Assembly (NCBI RefSeq): GCF_000025725.1
Contig: NC_013943.1
Span: 186,001 to 250,000, forward strand
Length of the DNA stretch: 64,000 nucleotides
Source of the DNA: Denitrovibrio acetiphilus DSM 12809
GTDB taxonomy: Bacteria; Chrysiogenota; Deferribacteres; Deferribacterales; Geovibrionaceae
Reading direction: 5' to 3'
In this document: piece by piece, positions 32,634 through 41,894 of the stretch
Layout of the letters: the number at the start of each line of letters is the position of its first letter
Numbering within the stretch: position 1 is the stretch's first letter
The notes under the pieces: model-generated
What the model was told of the DNA's origin: nothing
The model's database searches: none
Seen by the model: only the letters and a program-made list of their open reading frames with translations
Made by a program: the position numbers and the translations under genes

Positions 32634-33224
32634 ATGGTTACATCCTGTCAAGTGTGCGGTCTGGTTGTTGAGGTTGATACAGAAAATGGGCTGAAGGCGA
32701 GCTGTCCCAGATGTTCATCTGTATTATTCAAAAGCAGCGGCGGTATGCTGAATACACTTCTGCTCGGTATATCGGCACTTATGCTTTCAGTGCCGGCGGC
32801 AACGTACCCTTTTCTGGTCATATACATAAGTGATGAAAAGAGTTCTGCGACTCTCATGCAGACAGCACACATAATGTTCATTGATGGCTTTGGTATCGCC
32901 GGAGCGGTTATCCTTTTTACAGCACTCGTTTTCCCTATGTGCTACCTTATACTTATAGTCTATGTTGCGTTCGGATGCGTGGCAGGGATACGTCTGCCTA
33001 TGGTGTGGAAAGCAGTCAGGGCAATTGATCTTTTTGACTACTTTCAGATGACAGATGTTTTCCTCGTAGGGATCCTTGTCAGTATAGTGAAGCTTATAGA
33101 TATGGCAGAGGTTAGTTTCGGCTCCGGTTTCTATTTTCTGATAGCGATGACAGTTCTGCTGATAAGCGCAGGGAGCTATTACGATAAAAGGTTATTCTGG
33201 TGCAGGGTTCAAAATGCTGAATGA
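32634..33224 (+). CDS. PqiA/LetA-like membrane protein, first of two
   Basis: 196 residues. Starts with a zinc-ribbon-like pair (CQVCG, CPRCSS) followed by four hydrophobic segments, i.e. one PqiA domain. E. coli PqiA and LetA (YebS) carry two such domains in about 420 residues; here the two halves are separate genes. The family forms the inner-membrane part of MCE lipid-transport systems. Ribosome-binding site AAGGAG lies 12 nt upstream of the ATG. The last 11 nt overlap the next gene. Confidence 0.88.
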   Translation: MVTSCQVCGLVVEVDTENGLKASCPRCSSVLFKSSGGMLNTLLLGISALMLSVPAATYPFLVIYISDEKSSATLMQTAHIMFIDGFGIAGAVILFTALVFPMCYLILIVYVAFGCVAGIRLPMVWKAVRAIDLFDYFQMTDVFLVGILVSIVKLIDMAEVSFGSGFYFLIAMTVLLISAGSYYDKRLFWCRVQNAE

Positions 33225-33819
33225 CATAGAAAGTAAAGCTTTTTTGTGTGCTACATGCGGAACCCTTGTTAATGAAGAAGGAGCAGAGGGGGCAGCATGT
33301 CCGGTATGCGGAAGCAGGCTTCAGCGGCGTAAAAAACACAGCCTTCAGCGGACATGGGCACTTACTATCGCTTCTATCATATTATATTTCCCGGCGAACC
33401 TGCTGCCTGTTATGGATGTGCAGGTTATGGGTGACAGCACTAGTAATACTATATTGGGTGGAGTTATACAGTTTTATCAATATGATATGTATTTCATATG
33501 TGCTGTTGTGTTTGTTGCGAGTTTTGTTGTACCGATATTTAAGATGACAGTGCTCTTATACCTGCTGACTACACTCAGGAAGAAATCAGGGCTTAATAAC
33601 GTCCAGAAAACCCGTCTTTACTACATTGTTGAGCATATCGGGAAATGGTCTATGCTTGATGTTTTTGTTGTAGCGATAATGTCCGGTCTGATCAATACCG
33701 GATATATGTTAAATATAACAGGCGGATTGGGGATAGTTTTCTTCTCTGCCGTTGTGATACTGACTATGTGGGCTTCTGGGAGCTTTGACACAAGACTTAT
33801 ATGGGACAAAGGTGACTGA
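33214..33819 (+). CDS. PqiA/LetA-like membrane protein, second of two
   Basis: 201 residues with its own zinc-ribbon pair (CATCG, CPVCG), the conserved YFPANLLPVMDVQVMG segment of PqiA domains and about four membrane segments. It overlaps the previous gene by 11 nt and is followed 1 nt after its stop by the MCE gene, so all three are translationally coupled. Together with the first protein it replaces a two-domain LetA. Confidence 0.88.
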   Translation: MLNDIESKAFLCATCGTLVNEEGAEGAACPVCGSRLQRRKKHSLQRTWALTIASIILYFPANLLPVMDVQVMGDSTSNTILGGVIQFYQYDMYFICAVVFVASFVVPIFKMTVLLYLLTTLRKKSGLNNVQKTRLYYIVEHIGKWSMLDVFVVAIMSGLINTGYMLNITGGLGIVFFSAVVILTMWASGSFDTRLIWDKGD

Positions 33820-33820
33820 T

Positions 33821-36787
33821 ATGACTGATCTGCCGAAAGCAAAGAAAATCTATAAACGACAATTTTCAATAATATGGCTGACACCTATTCTTGCTGTGGG
33901 GATCATAGTTTGGCTGTTGTATAACGGGTATGTTAATTCCGGTAAAGAGATACGTGTTCAATTTGATACAGGTGCAGGGCTGGTTATTGGTAAGACACCT
34001 TTAAAGTATCGTGGGATAACAATAGGCAAAGTCGTTGATTTTGAAATTGCCGACTCTCTTGATAAAGTTGTAGTGGTTATAAAGCTTGACCATGAAGCAG
34101 CAGGTGTAGCAAAAGTAGGGAACAAATTCTGGATCGTCAAGCCTGAGCTCAGTCTTGACCGTGTGACAGGTTTGGAAACTATCATTTCCGGCTCATATAT
34201 AGAGGTTCAGCCTCCCTCTTATGATCTTGCCGATCTGGAGAGCCGTGATGATGAGAGTTTTTTTGTTGGCTTGAAAGCACCCCCCCGCTATGAATTCTCC
34301 GGAGATGTAGTTAATGTTAATCTGATTTCCGAAAGTGACCCGAAACTTTTCAGAGGGATGACAGTTTTTCACAACAGTATTGAAGCAGGACAGATACTTT
34401 CGGTAACATATGATAATAAAAACAATATTTATCTAGTGTCAGCAATGATCAGCTCTGAGTACGGTCAGTATATAAATGAAACAACAAAATTCTGGAATAT
34501 AAGCGGAGTTGATATAAGCCTTGATGCGTCAGGCTTCAACCTTCATACAGTCCCTTTGCTGGGGGCGTTTCAGGGGGGGGTGGCATTTGATGCAGAGACG
34601 ACAGGCAGACGTGCAGAACCCCTTGATGAGTATGACCTCTATGATAATTATGAAGATACTCAGTTAAGCAGAATGTGCATAACCCTTGATATGCCGGACA
34701 GTTATGGAGTGAAATCCGACAGAACGCCTGTTATGTTTAAAGGGGTAAAAGTCGGGCTGGTAAAAGATGTTAAGCTTAATAACGATAGAAGCGGAGCTGT
34801 GGTCAATATAATGCTGATGAAGAAATATCTGGATTTAGCAGCAGAAGGGAGCAGGTTTGTTCTCAGACAGCCGAGTATTTCTGCTAAAGGTGTTGAAAAC
34901 ATAGCTACTGCCGTCACAGGCGTTTATCTGGAAATTATTGCCGGAGCAGGCGAGCCGAAGTATGAATTCACCCTTGCAGAGGAACCTGTTGTGGATGTGC
35001 CGGCAGGCAGCATCCCTATAATCATGACTGCGGATGAAAAAGGTTCTGTCAATTCGGGGTCGGGCATATATTTTAAAGGTGTTCGTGCCGGTGTTGTCAC
35101 AGGATACAGACTGGAAGACAGCAGAGTCATTTTTGATGCTGTCATCTTTAAGGAATTCAGAGAGATTGCGGTGGAGGGGCTGTACTTTTGGGAGGCAGAT
35201 GCTCTGAAGGTGCGAATGAGCGGGGAGGGGGTCAGTATAAAGACGACTCCTGTGGCTCAGATTCTCGAGAGTGCGGTTAAGGCCGGTTTCTTCGGGGCAA
35301 GAGGTAAGAAACCTTTGGAGAGAGACACTGTACTTGCTCTTTATCCCGATGAGGATACAGCAAAAGAGGCATATATTGCTAAACAGGGAATAAGAAAAAT
35401 ATACCTTATAACAGAAGATGCCAGCTCCCTTGCGAAGGGAGCCCCCGTGTTATATAAAGGCTTTAAGGTTGGTGAGCTCGGAAACAGGTTTCTGGATGCT
35501 GACACGGGAAAAGTGCGGATCAGTGCCATGATACAGCCGGAATATAAAAAACTGGTGAATGATAAAACATATTTCTGGAAGCTGGGCGGTTCTTCGGTAA
35601 AGTTCGAAGGATCGGAGATTAAAGTCAGTGCGCCGGATATTAAAGAAATTGTCCTTGGAGGGGTTGAGTTTGATAACGCTGATGCACCTCTGGGAAGTGT
35701 CGGGAGTGTAATCTACGAAGATCACACTGATGCACAGAAAGCTGTTAATGCCGCTCTGTCGGCTGAAAAAGTACGCCTCTATTCAGATAAAGAGACTATT
35801 ACTCCGCTGGGGGCTCCTGTCCTTTACCGTGGGGTTAAAGCCGGAGAAGTCTACAGTACCGGATATGATAAAAAGAAGAAGGCGGCTTATGCGGATGTTA
35901 TTTTATATCGTGAATTTTCAGGTACTTTGACTGATACAACGAGATTCTGGAAGAGCGATTCATTCAGTTTCGAAGCTACCGGAAGAGGTGTGGATATAAA
36001 AGCAGAACCGATTGCATCATATACAACCGGTGCTCTGAATTATGAGTCATTTAAAAAACCTGTCGGCACTGACATTATCTATTCAGACAGAGGTGCAGCA
36101 GAGGCGCCGGATCTTATCCGTGTTGAACTGCAGCTGAGCAATGCTTCAAACCTTAAGCGGAAAGCTCCGGTTCTGTGCAACGGGGTGCAGATTGGCTATG
36201 TGAATACTATTGCCGGAGACATGACAGCGGAGCTTCTTATATACGAAAAATATGCAGACTTTCTGCGTGAAGGAGCTAAATTCTGGATTGAAGATGTTAA
36301 AGTCTCTCTGGAAGGTTTTGAAAATGTTAATTCAATGATATACGGTGCAAAGATAAATATGTTTCCGGGCAGTGGTGAAGCTCTCTTTACTTTTAAAATA
36401 GACGACACTCCTGTCTCCCCTTATTATGGCAGGAAGGGGCTTCGGCTTGTGCTTCGGTCGGACAGCAGGAGCTCTCTTGAGACAGGTTCTCCTGTTTATT
36501 ACAGACAGGTTCCCGCTGGTGGTGTGGAGTGGGTTCGCCTGGCTGATGACGGAAGCCGGGTGGAAGTAGGTATTTTTATAGAGGATAAGTACAGGCACCT
36601 TGTACGTTCTGTATCTGTTTTTGAAAGTGTAAGCGGGATAAATGCCAGATTTGGTTTATTCAGCGGCTTCAGGTTAAAAACAGGTTCTGCAAAATCAATT
36701 CTGATGGGTGGTGTCTCTTTTACAACTGAAAACATGGATGCTCCGGAAGCAGAAGAATCTCAGGTGTTTGAACTGAAAACAGACTAA
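33821..36787 (+). CDS. LetB/PqiB-like protein with eight MCE domains
   Basis: 988 residues: N-terminal membrane anchor (about 16-37) and then repeated MCE domains. Each begins with a variant of 'xPVxYxGxxxGxV': PLKYRGITIGKV, MTVFHNSIEAGQI, PVMFKGVKVGLV, GIYFKGVRAGVV, PVLYKGFKVGEL, PVLYRGVKAGEV, PVLCNGVQIGYV and PVYYRQVPAGGV, i.e. eight. E. coli PqiB has three and LetB seven; stacked hexameric rings form a lipid tunnel across the periplasm. The ATG at 33821 with AAAGGTG six bases upstream is preferred over the upstream ATG at 33785, which lies inside the preceding gene. No PqiC-like lipoprotein follows. Confidence 0.9.
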   Translation: MTDLPKAKKIYKRQFSIIWLTPILAVGIIVWLLYNGYVNSGKEIRVQFDTGAGLVIGKTPLKYRGITIGKVVDFEIADSLDKVVVVIKLDHEAAGVAKVGNKFWIVKPELSLDRVTGLETIISGSYIEVQPPSYDLADLESRDDESFFVGLKAPPRYEFSGDVVNVNLISESDPKLFRGMTVFHNSIEAGQILSVTYDNKNNIYLVSAMISSEYGQYINETTKFWNISGVDISLDASGFNLHTVPLLGAFQGGVAFDAETTGRRAEPLDEYDLYDNYEDTQLSRMCITLDMPDSYGVKSDRTPVMFKGVKVGLVKDVKLNNDRSGAVVNIMLMKKYLDLAAEGSRFVLRQPSISAKGVENIATAVTGVYLEIIAGAGEPKYEFTLAEEPVVDVPAGSIPIIMTADEKGSVNSGSGIYFKGVRAGVVTGYRLEDSRVIFDAVIFKEFREIAVEGLYFWEADALKVRMSGEGVSIKTTPVAQILESAVKAGFFGARGKKPLERDTVLALYPDEDTAKEAYIAKQGIRKIYLITEDASSLAKGAPVLYKGFKVGELGNRFLDADTGKVRISAMIQPEYKKLVNDKTYFWKLGGSSVKFEGSEIKVSAPDIKEIVLGGVEFDNADAPLGSVGSVIYEDHTDAQKAVNAALSAEKVRLYSDKETITPLGAPVLYRGVKAGEVYSTGYDKKKKAAYADVILYREFSGTLTDTTRFWKSDSFSFEATGRGVDIKAEPIASYTTGALNYESFKKPVGTDIIYSDRGAAEAPDLIRVELQLSNASNLKRKAPVLCNGVQIGYVNTIAGDMTAELLIYEKYADFLREGAKFWIEDVKVSLEGFENVNSMIYGAKINMFPGSGEALFTFKIDDTPVSPYYGRKGLRLVLRSDSRSSLETGSPVYYRQVPAGGVEWVRLADDGSRVEVGIFIEDKYRHLVRSVSVFESVSGINARFGLFSGFRLKTGSAKSILMGGVSFTTENMDAPEAEESQVFELKTD

Positions 36788-36836
36788 ATAATATATTGCT
36801 GATAGTTATGCCGGATGCATTACAGATATGTCCGGC

Positions 36837-36872
36837 AAAAAAAAAGGGTCGGTAACACCTTCCCTTTTTTTT
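36837..36872. terminator. Bidirectional terminator
   Basis: An A9 run and GGG (36846-36848), 13-nt loop, CCC (36862-36864) and T8; symmetric, so it can end both the MCE operon and the convergent minus-strand gene. A further stem TGCCGGA/TCCGGCA lies just before it (36809-36837). Confidence 0.75.
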
Positions 36873-36910
36873 CTATCTTGATTTCCCGGCTAATTTATAA
36901 ACATTATATG

Positions 36911-37255
36911 CTAGATTCTGTTACTGGTTCCAAGACGCTCCCGCACCCAACTACACAGGAAACATCCACCGGCACAGCAGTCACGCATGAACCTGACAGC
37001 AAAGCCTGCAATCACCATTACACCTAAAAAGAGAGGCATGGTGAAGATTGTAACCCCAACACCAGATACGATACTGAACATGATCCGGCTGAGTATGGTC
37101 CCCGTAAACTCAGAAGGGATAAAGGTTGTATACATTAGTACCGTATAGATGACGAAAACAGCAGCAATACCTATTTTGCAGCTGAGAATTATATCATATG
37201 CAACCTTAGCCGAGAAGTTATCAAGATATTTTAGCCAAAGTTCTTTACATTTCAT
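36911..37255 (-). CDS. Small membrane protein of unknown function
   Basis: 114 residues with two long hydrophobic segments (about 24-45 and 57-90) and a Cys-rich tail (RDCCAGGCFLCSW). The start at 37255 is chosen over a longer frame because AAGGAGG lies six bases upstream of MKCKELWLKYLDN. No family is recognised. The gene is monocistronic and convergent with the MCE operon. Confidence 0.7.
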   Translation of the reverse strand: MKCKELWLKYLDNFSAKVAYDIILSCKIGIAAVFVIYTVLMYTTFIPSEFTGTILSRIMFSIVSGVGVTIFTMPLFLGVMVIAGFAVRFMRDCCAGGCFLCSWVRERLGTSNRI

Positions 37256-37530
37256 GTTGTGCCTCCTTAAGTAAAATATACAGCATATGTTCATAACAAT
37301 GCAAGTTGAAAATCATAAAATGTAATAAATAATTAATTAATATATATAGATAGTACGGTTTAGTTTATGTTGAGGAATGAAGATAATAATACTTATTGCT
37401 TGCGCAGAGCCGGATTGATATTATGTGTTTCGTGTTTCTGAAGTGAAAACATATAGGTGTGGAAAGTTAACAGGCTGTAGTTTAATATGCTTAAAGTATA
37501 TGCTCAGTATGTTTGTATATTTTTATGTTG
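37256..37530. other. AT-rich intergenic region
   Basis: No ORF, repeat or clear RNA structure is seen between the small membrane-protein gene and the tautomerase gene; it should hold the former's promoter. Confidence 0.4.
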
Positions 37531-37719
37531 TCATTTAATTTTATCCGTGAGTGTCTGACCGCCAACTCCGATATTATCATGTTCATACTCTTCGATGAAG
37601 ACCACAAAAGAGCTGGGGCTGATATTGGTGACTTCTGCTGCTGCCGCTGTTAGTTTTTCGATCAGTTCTTTCTTTTTTTCAACTGTAGTTTTGCTAATTT
37701 GCATTGTGATTACCGGCAT
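37531..37719 (-). CDS. 4-oxalocrotonate tautomerase family protein
   Basis: 62 residues, the standard size of the 4-OT family. It begins MPVITMQIS, so Pro is N-terminal after Met removal and can act as catalytic base; the KKELIEKLTAAAAEV helix and the F-V-F-I-E-E strand follow. Ribosome-binding site GGAG is eight bases upstream. Family members tautomerise enol acids in aromatic degradation, but no such pathway is nearby, so the physiological substrate is unknown. Confidence 0.88.
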   Translation of the reverse strand: MPVITMQISKTTVEKKKELIEKLTAAAAEVTNISPSSFVVFIEEYEHDNIGVGGQTLTDKIK

Positions 37720-37799
37720 CTTCGTTTCTCCTGTTAAAAATGTTTCTGCACTGTGATTATGTTTTACGTATATCTAGTTTATTACTGTTCATATTTGTT

Positions 37800-38708
37800 T
37801 CAGTTCAGTAGCGTTTTGACTTCTGCTATAACAGGCATACCGCTCTGTGCTCCCTGTTTGGTGGTAGAGATAGCCGCAGCGGCATTTGCAAAACGCACAG
37901 CTTCTCTCATGAGCAGTCCTTTCCCCAGAGCGTAGGCGAGCCCAGCATTAAATGTATCCCCTGCTGCTGTTGTATCCTTTACCTCAACCTTGAAACCGTC
38001 GATGTGAATAAGTTCTCCGTTGGTATATATATATGCACCCCTTGCACCGGCTTTCATGACAGCATTTTTAGCGCCTCTTTCTATTAGCTTTTCGCCGGCT
38101 TTGCGGAAATCAGCATCTGTTTCCGGTTTTATTCCCGTCAGAACTTCAGCTTCTGTCTCATTTGGGGTTATGATGTCAACATTACAGAGCAGGCTGTCTG
38201 GAACGTCCGCAGCCGGAGCCGGGTCAAGTATCACTTTTGTTCCGTTCTTCACTGCGATGTCAGCCGCCTGAATTACTGCCTCCATGGGTATCTCAAGCTG
38301 GATGAGGAGAAAGTCGGATCTGCTGATTATATCCTGCTTCTCTGAAACGTATAAGCTGTTAACTTTTCCGTTTGCCCCTGCCACTATTATTATTGAATTT
38401 TCACCTGAGCTGTCCACGCTGATAACGGCTATACCTGTGGATGTGTCTTCTTGTGATACGCACTCGGTGTTAACTCCGGCGTTTGTGAAATACTGCATGT
38501 ATTCGCCGGCATATATATCGTTACCGGTTTTGCCCACCATGCTTACTTTCGCACCGAGCCTCGCAAGCGCCACTGCCTGATTTGCCCCTTTTCCTCCGGG
38601 AAACGTGGCAAAGGAGAGACCGTTTATCGTTTCACCAGGTCTCGGGAAGCGGTCCACCTGTGTCACCAGATCCATGTTTATACTGCCTGTTACACAAAAT
38701 TTACTCAT
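37800..38708 (-). CDS. rbsK: Ribokinase
   Basis: PfkB-family sugar kinase, 302 residues, phosphorylating D-ribose to ribose 5-phosphate. Motifs: GSINMDLV at the N-terminus, FPGGKGANQAVALARLG near 37-52, and the anion-hole/catalytic DTTAAGDTFNAGLAYALG near 243-260. The start at 38708 overlaps the end of the regulator gene by 8 nt; a longer start at 38723 is possible. It forms an operon with the LacI-type gene, divergent from the ribose transporter genes. Confidence 0.93.
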   Translation of the reverse strand: MSKFCVTGSINMDLVTQVDRFPRPGETINGLSFATFPGGKGANQAVALARLGAKVSMVGKTGNDIYAGEYMQYFTNAGVNTECVSQEDTSTGIAVISVDSSGENSIIIVAGANGKVNSLYVSEKQDIISRSDFLLIQLEIPMEAVIQAADIAVKNGTKVILDPAPAADVPDSLLCNVDIITPNETEAEVLTGIKPETDADFRKAGEKLIERGAKNAVMKAGARGAYIYTNGELIHIDGFKVEVKDTTAAGDTFNAGLAYALGKGLLMREAVRFANAAAAISTTKQGAQSGMPVIAEVKTLLN

Positions 38709-39756
38709 GGTTCCCCCATTCATTTCCGCTGTTTAGTTGTTTAACACTTTCCCGCTCTACAACTTCACCGCCTATCATGACCTTTTCATATGGCATTTTG
38801 CTCCCCTCTTTGATCCGCTGGAGCAGTATTTTCACTGCTGTCATGCTGATGCGCTTTTTGGAAACCTTGACGGTTGTCAGAGGAGGCTCCGCCATAGAGC
38901 TCATAGTCAGGTTGTCAAATCCGACCACAGAGATATCGTCTGGTATTTTATAGCCGTGTTCTCTGAGAGCTTTCATGCATCCGAGAGCTATGATGTCGTT
39001 TACACAGAAGAGGGCAGATGGCAGCTTCGGCTTTTTGTCCAGTATTGCGCACATATCCTGATAGGATTTCTCGTATGTTGAATCAACAGAGTATGTATGC
39101 TCTTTTGTGAAATTCATGCCGAGTATCTGCATAGACTTTTCAAAACTGTGCATACGGTGTTCGAAGTTGCTTGTTACGTATGTTCCTGTAACAATTCCAG
39201 CTTCTGTGTGCCCCATCCTGTGCATGTGCGACATGAGGTTAAATACGGATGAGTCGTTGTTCATATCTACGAAGTCATAGGGCATGTACGGATAGAGAAT
39301 GTCTATAAAAACAACTGGGATATGTGCTTTCAGAAAATGCTCAATGTCCTCTTCCTTCAGCTCGGTTGCTAATATGACTGCACCTCTCGCAAATGAGCTG
39401 TTAATGTGTTCTATGAGGCTGTCCGGCTCGAAGCTGTCGAACGCCGTGACCTCAAGGGAATATCCATTACGTTCTGCTTCATTCAGCGCACCGTCGATGT
39501 AGTCTGCGATAAATTCTTTGTGATTCTTATTGAGTATCTGCCCGTGTTTAACGACATTTACAAAGAGAATTGTCTTGTGCTTTCTGTTTAGCCTGCTTGA
39601 TGTGACGCCTTTGTAATTGTTGGTTCTTGCGATTCTGAGTACTTTTTCCCGTGCTTCGGGACCGACACCCGGTCTGCCGTTCAAAACCAGTGATACTGTG
39701 GCAGGGGAGACTTCGGCAAGTTTTGCTATTTCTGTTATTGTGATTTTCTTTTTCAT
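38701..39756 (-). CDS. rbsR: LacI-family transcriptional regulator of the ribose locus
   Basis: 351 residues: N-terminal helix-turn-helix ITEIAKLAEVSPATVSLVLNGRPGVG and a periplasmic-binding-protein-like effector domain with the FCVNDIIALGCMKALREHGYKIPDDISVVGFDN signature. It is placed between rbsK and the divergent rbsDACB genes, so repression relieved by ribose is likely. Palindromes that fit as operators lie in the divergent promoter region at 39878-39913. The symbol is assigned from context. Confidence 0.9.
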   Translation of the reverse strand: MKKKITITEIAKLAEVSPATVSLVLNGRPGVGPEAREKVLRIARTNNYKGVTSSRLNRKHKTILFVNVVKHGQILNKNHKEFIADYIDGALNEAERNGYSLEVTAFDSFEPDSLIEHINSSFARGAVILATELKEEDIEHFLKAHIPVVFIDILYPYMPYDFVDMNNDSSVFNLMSHMHRMGHTEAGIVTGTYVTSNFEHRMHSFEKSMQILGMNFTKEHTYSVDSTYEKSYQDMCAILDKKPKLPSALFCVNDIIALGCMKALREHGYKIPDDISVVGFDNLTMSSMAEPPLTTVKVSKKRISMTAVKILLQRIKEGSKMPYEKVMIGGEVVERESVKQLNSGNEWGNHE

Positions 39757-39877
39757 ATTATTTTAACTAAACTATCTATAGGGTAGTGCGTTATTTTTTG
39801 CGGAAATACTGTCATAAACAAAAATGTCATAGATGTCTATCTCTCCTGCGTCATTATAACATATTTTCATTATCAGC

Positions 39878-39913
39878 AACTAAAATTTTAGTTAAAAATG
39901 CTAAATTTTTTAG
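39878..39913. promoter_or_regulatory. Candidate operators of the ribose regulator
   Basis: Perfect 16-bp palindrome AACTAAAATTTTAGTT (39878-39893) and a second similar CTAAATTTTTTAG (39901-39913), in the 206-bp divergent region; a related TTAACTAAA lies next to the regulator start. Confidence 0.5.
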
Positions 39914-39962
39914 TTGATATCCTGTGTGCCTCTGGTATTCTTTAGGTGTAAGGGGATTGACT

Positions 39963-40361
39963 ATGAAAAAAGGTAAACTGCTCAACAGCCGGATATCATC
40001 TGTCATTTCTGAGATGGGGCATACTGATATGCTTGTTATAGCTGACGCCGGGCTTCCTGTGCCGGAAGGTTCGGAGCGTATCGACCTTGCCGTGACAGCA
40101 GGTGTGCCGGATTTTATGACTGTTCTCAATACTGTTTTAAGCGAGCTTCAGGTAGAGAAATACACTCTCGCTCTGGAGATAAAACAGAAAAATGCCCATA
40201 TGGAAAAGAGCATAGTAAAAGCTCTCGAAAGTGCAGACAGCTCAGAGTATGTTTCCCACGAAGATTTCAAAGAGCTTACTAAAAAAGCGAAAGCTGTTAT
40301 CCGGACAGGTGAGTGTTCGCCATATGCAAACGTGATCCTCTATTCGGGGGTGGTGTTTTGA
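39963..40361 (+). CDS. rbsD: D-ribose pyranase
   Basis: 132 residues. Interconverts the pyran and furan forms of ribose so that ribokinase can use it. Characteristic features: MKKGKLLNSRISSVISEMGHTD with the catalytic His, IADAGLPVP, and the C-terminal RTGECSPYANVILYSGVVF. The ATG at 39963 has AGGGGATTG upstream; the longer reading lacks a site. Its TGA overlaps the rbsA ATG (TGATG). Confidence 0.95.
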   Translation: MKKGKLLNSRISSVISEMGHTDMLVIADAGLPVPEGSERIDLAVTAGVPDFMTVLNTVLSELQVEKYTLALEIKQKNAHMEKSIVKALESADSSEYVSHEDFKELTKKAKAVIRTGECSPYANVILYSGVVF

Positions 40362-41872
40362 TGAGTGTAACTCCTGTTTTAGAAATGAAAAACATCACAA
40401 AGGAATTCCCCGGCGTTAAAGCTCTGGATAATGTTTCGCTCCAGATATTCGCGGGTGAGGTGATGGCTCTTCTTGGTGAAAACGGCGCAGGCAAATCCAC
40501 TCTTATGAAAATTCTCAGCGGTGTCTATACCAAAGATTCCGGTGAAATCTATTACAAAAATATCCCCCTTAATGTTAAAGACCCGAAAGATGCACAGAAC
40601 AAAGGTATAGCGATAATCCATCAGGAGCTTAATCTTGTGCCGGAGCTTACTGTTGGCGAGAATATCTATCTCGGCAGGGAGCCTGTCAATATCTATGGCA
40701 GGATAAAATATAGAGAGATGTATGACCAGTCTGCAAAATATCTTGAAATGCTGGGGGAGGGGAGGATGTCCCCTTCTGCAAAAGTTTCGTCTCTTAGTGT
40801 CGGACAGGCGCAGATAGTAGAGATCGCAAAGGCGCTTTCTATGGATGCCCGTGTGATAATCATGGATGAGCCGACAGATTCGCTGACAGACGTAGAGACA
40901 GAGAACCTTTACCAAGTTATCAGAGAGCTGAAACAGCAGGGGAAAGCCCTTGTTTATATCTCACATAAATTATCAGAAGTTTTTGACATATGCGACAGAG
41001 CAACCGTCCTGCGTGACGGAACTTTCGTAGACATGAAACCAGTCGGCGAGCTCACAGAGGAGTCGATTATACAGCTTATGGTTGGCAGACCTCTATATGA
41101 AAGATACCCGAAATCCAAAGGGGAGTGCGGAGAGAAGGTTTTTGAGGTGAGTGGGCTTACAAATCACAAAATAACTGATGTCAGTTTCAGTGTACGAAGA
41201 GGTGAAGTTCTTGGTATTGCCGGGCTGATGGGCTCGGGCAGGAGCGAGGTTGCAAAATCTATCTTCGGTGCTATGGCTCTCACAAAAGGTACTGTCACCA
41301 TTGACGGCGAAGAGATTAAGATATCTCATCCCTCCAGCGCCATTGCAAAAGGGATATCATATGTTTCTGAGGATAGAAAGCAGCTGGGGCTTATTCTCGA
41401 CATGTCCGTTAAAGAGAATATTACTCTCCCAGCCCTCAAAACATTTCAGAAATTCTTTCGTTTCATCTCTGTTGACGAAGAGATCAAAACATCTGAGCAC
41501 TACATTGAGAAGATGTCTATCAAGACCACAGGACCGATGCAGAAGGTTGTGAACCTCAGCGGAGGTAACCAGCAGAAGGTGGCAATAGGCAAAGGGCTTG
41601 TGACATCGCCGAAGGTGGTTATCCTGGACGAGCCAACAAGGGGTGTTGATGTCGGTGCGAAGAAAGAGATATACGACCTTATAAACGAGCTTAAAGAAAA
41701 CGGTCTTGCCATAATCCTGATATCCTCTGAAATGCCGGAGGTGATGGGGATGAGTGACCGCATTATTGTTATGAGTGCGGGGTGTGTGGCTGGGGAAGTT
41801 TCCAGAGCAGATGCCACACAGGAAAAGATAATGACACTCGCCATGAAGAATCTGACAAAGAGCGCAGTTTAA
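40361..41872 (+). CDS. rbsA: Ribose ABC transporter, ATP-binding protein
   Basis: 503 residues with two nucleotide-binding domains, as usual for sugar RbsA/MglA. First half: Walker A GENGAGKST, signature LSVGQAQIVEIAKAL, Walker B VIIMDEPTDSLT. Second half: degenerate Walker A GLMGSGRSEV, signature LSGGNQQKVAIGKGL and VVILDEPTRGVDVGAKKEI. It powers ribose uptake through RbsC. The start overlaps rbsD's stop, with GGGGGTGG upstream. Confidence 0.95.
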   Translation: MSVTPVLEMKNITKEFPGVKALDNVSLQIFAGEVMALLGENGAGKSTLMKILSGVYTKDSGEIYYKNIPLNVKDPKDAQNKGIAIIHQELNLVPELTVGENIYLGREPVNIYGRIKYREMYDQSAKYLEMLGEGRMSPSAKVSSLSVGQAQIVEIAKALSMDARVIIMDEPTDSLTDVETENLYQVIRELKQQGKALVYISHKLSEVFDICDRATVLRDGTFVDMKPVGELTEESIIQLMVGRPLYERYPKSKGECGEKVFEVSGLTNHKITDVSFSVRRGEVLGIAGLMGSGRSEVAKSIFGAMALTKGTVTIDGEEIKISHPSSAIAKGISYVSEDRKQLGLILDMSVKENITLPALKTFQKFFRFISVDEEIKTSEHYIEKMSIKTTGPMQKVVNLSGGNQQKVAIGKGLVTSPKVVILDEPTRGVDVGAKKEIYDLINELKENGLAIILISSEMPEVMGMSDRIIVMSAGCVAGEVSRADATQEKIMTLAMKNLTKSAV

Positions 41873-41894
41873 TACACTGACGGGGAGCTGTTTG

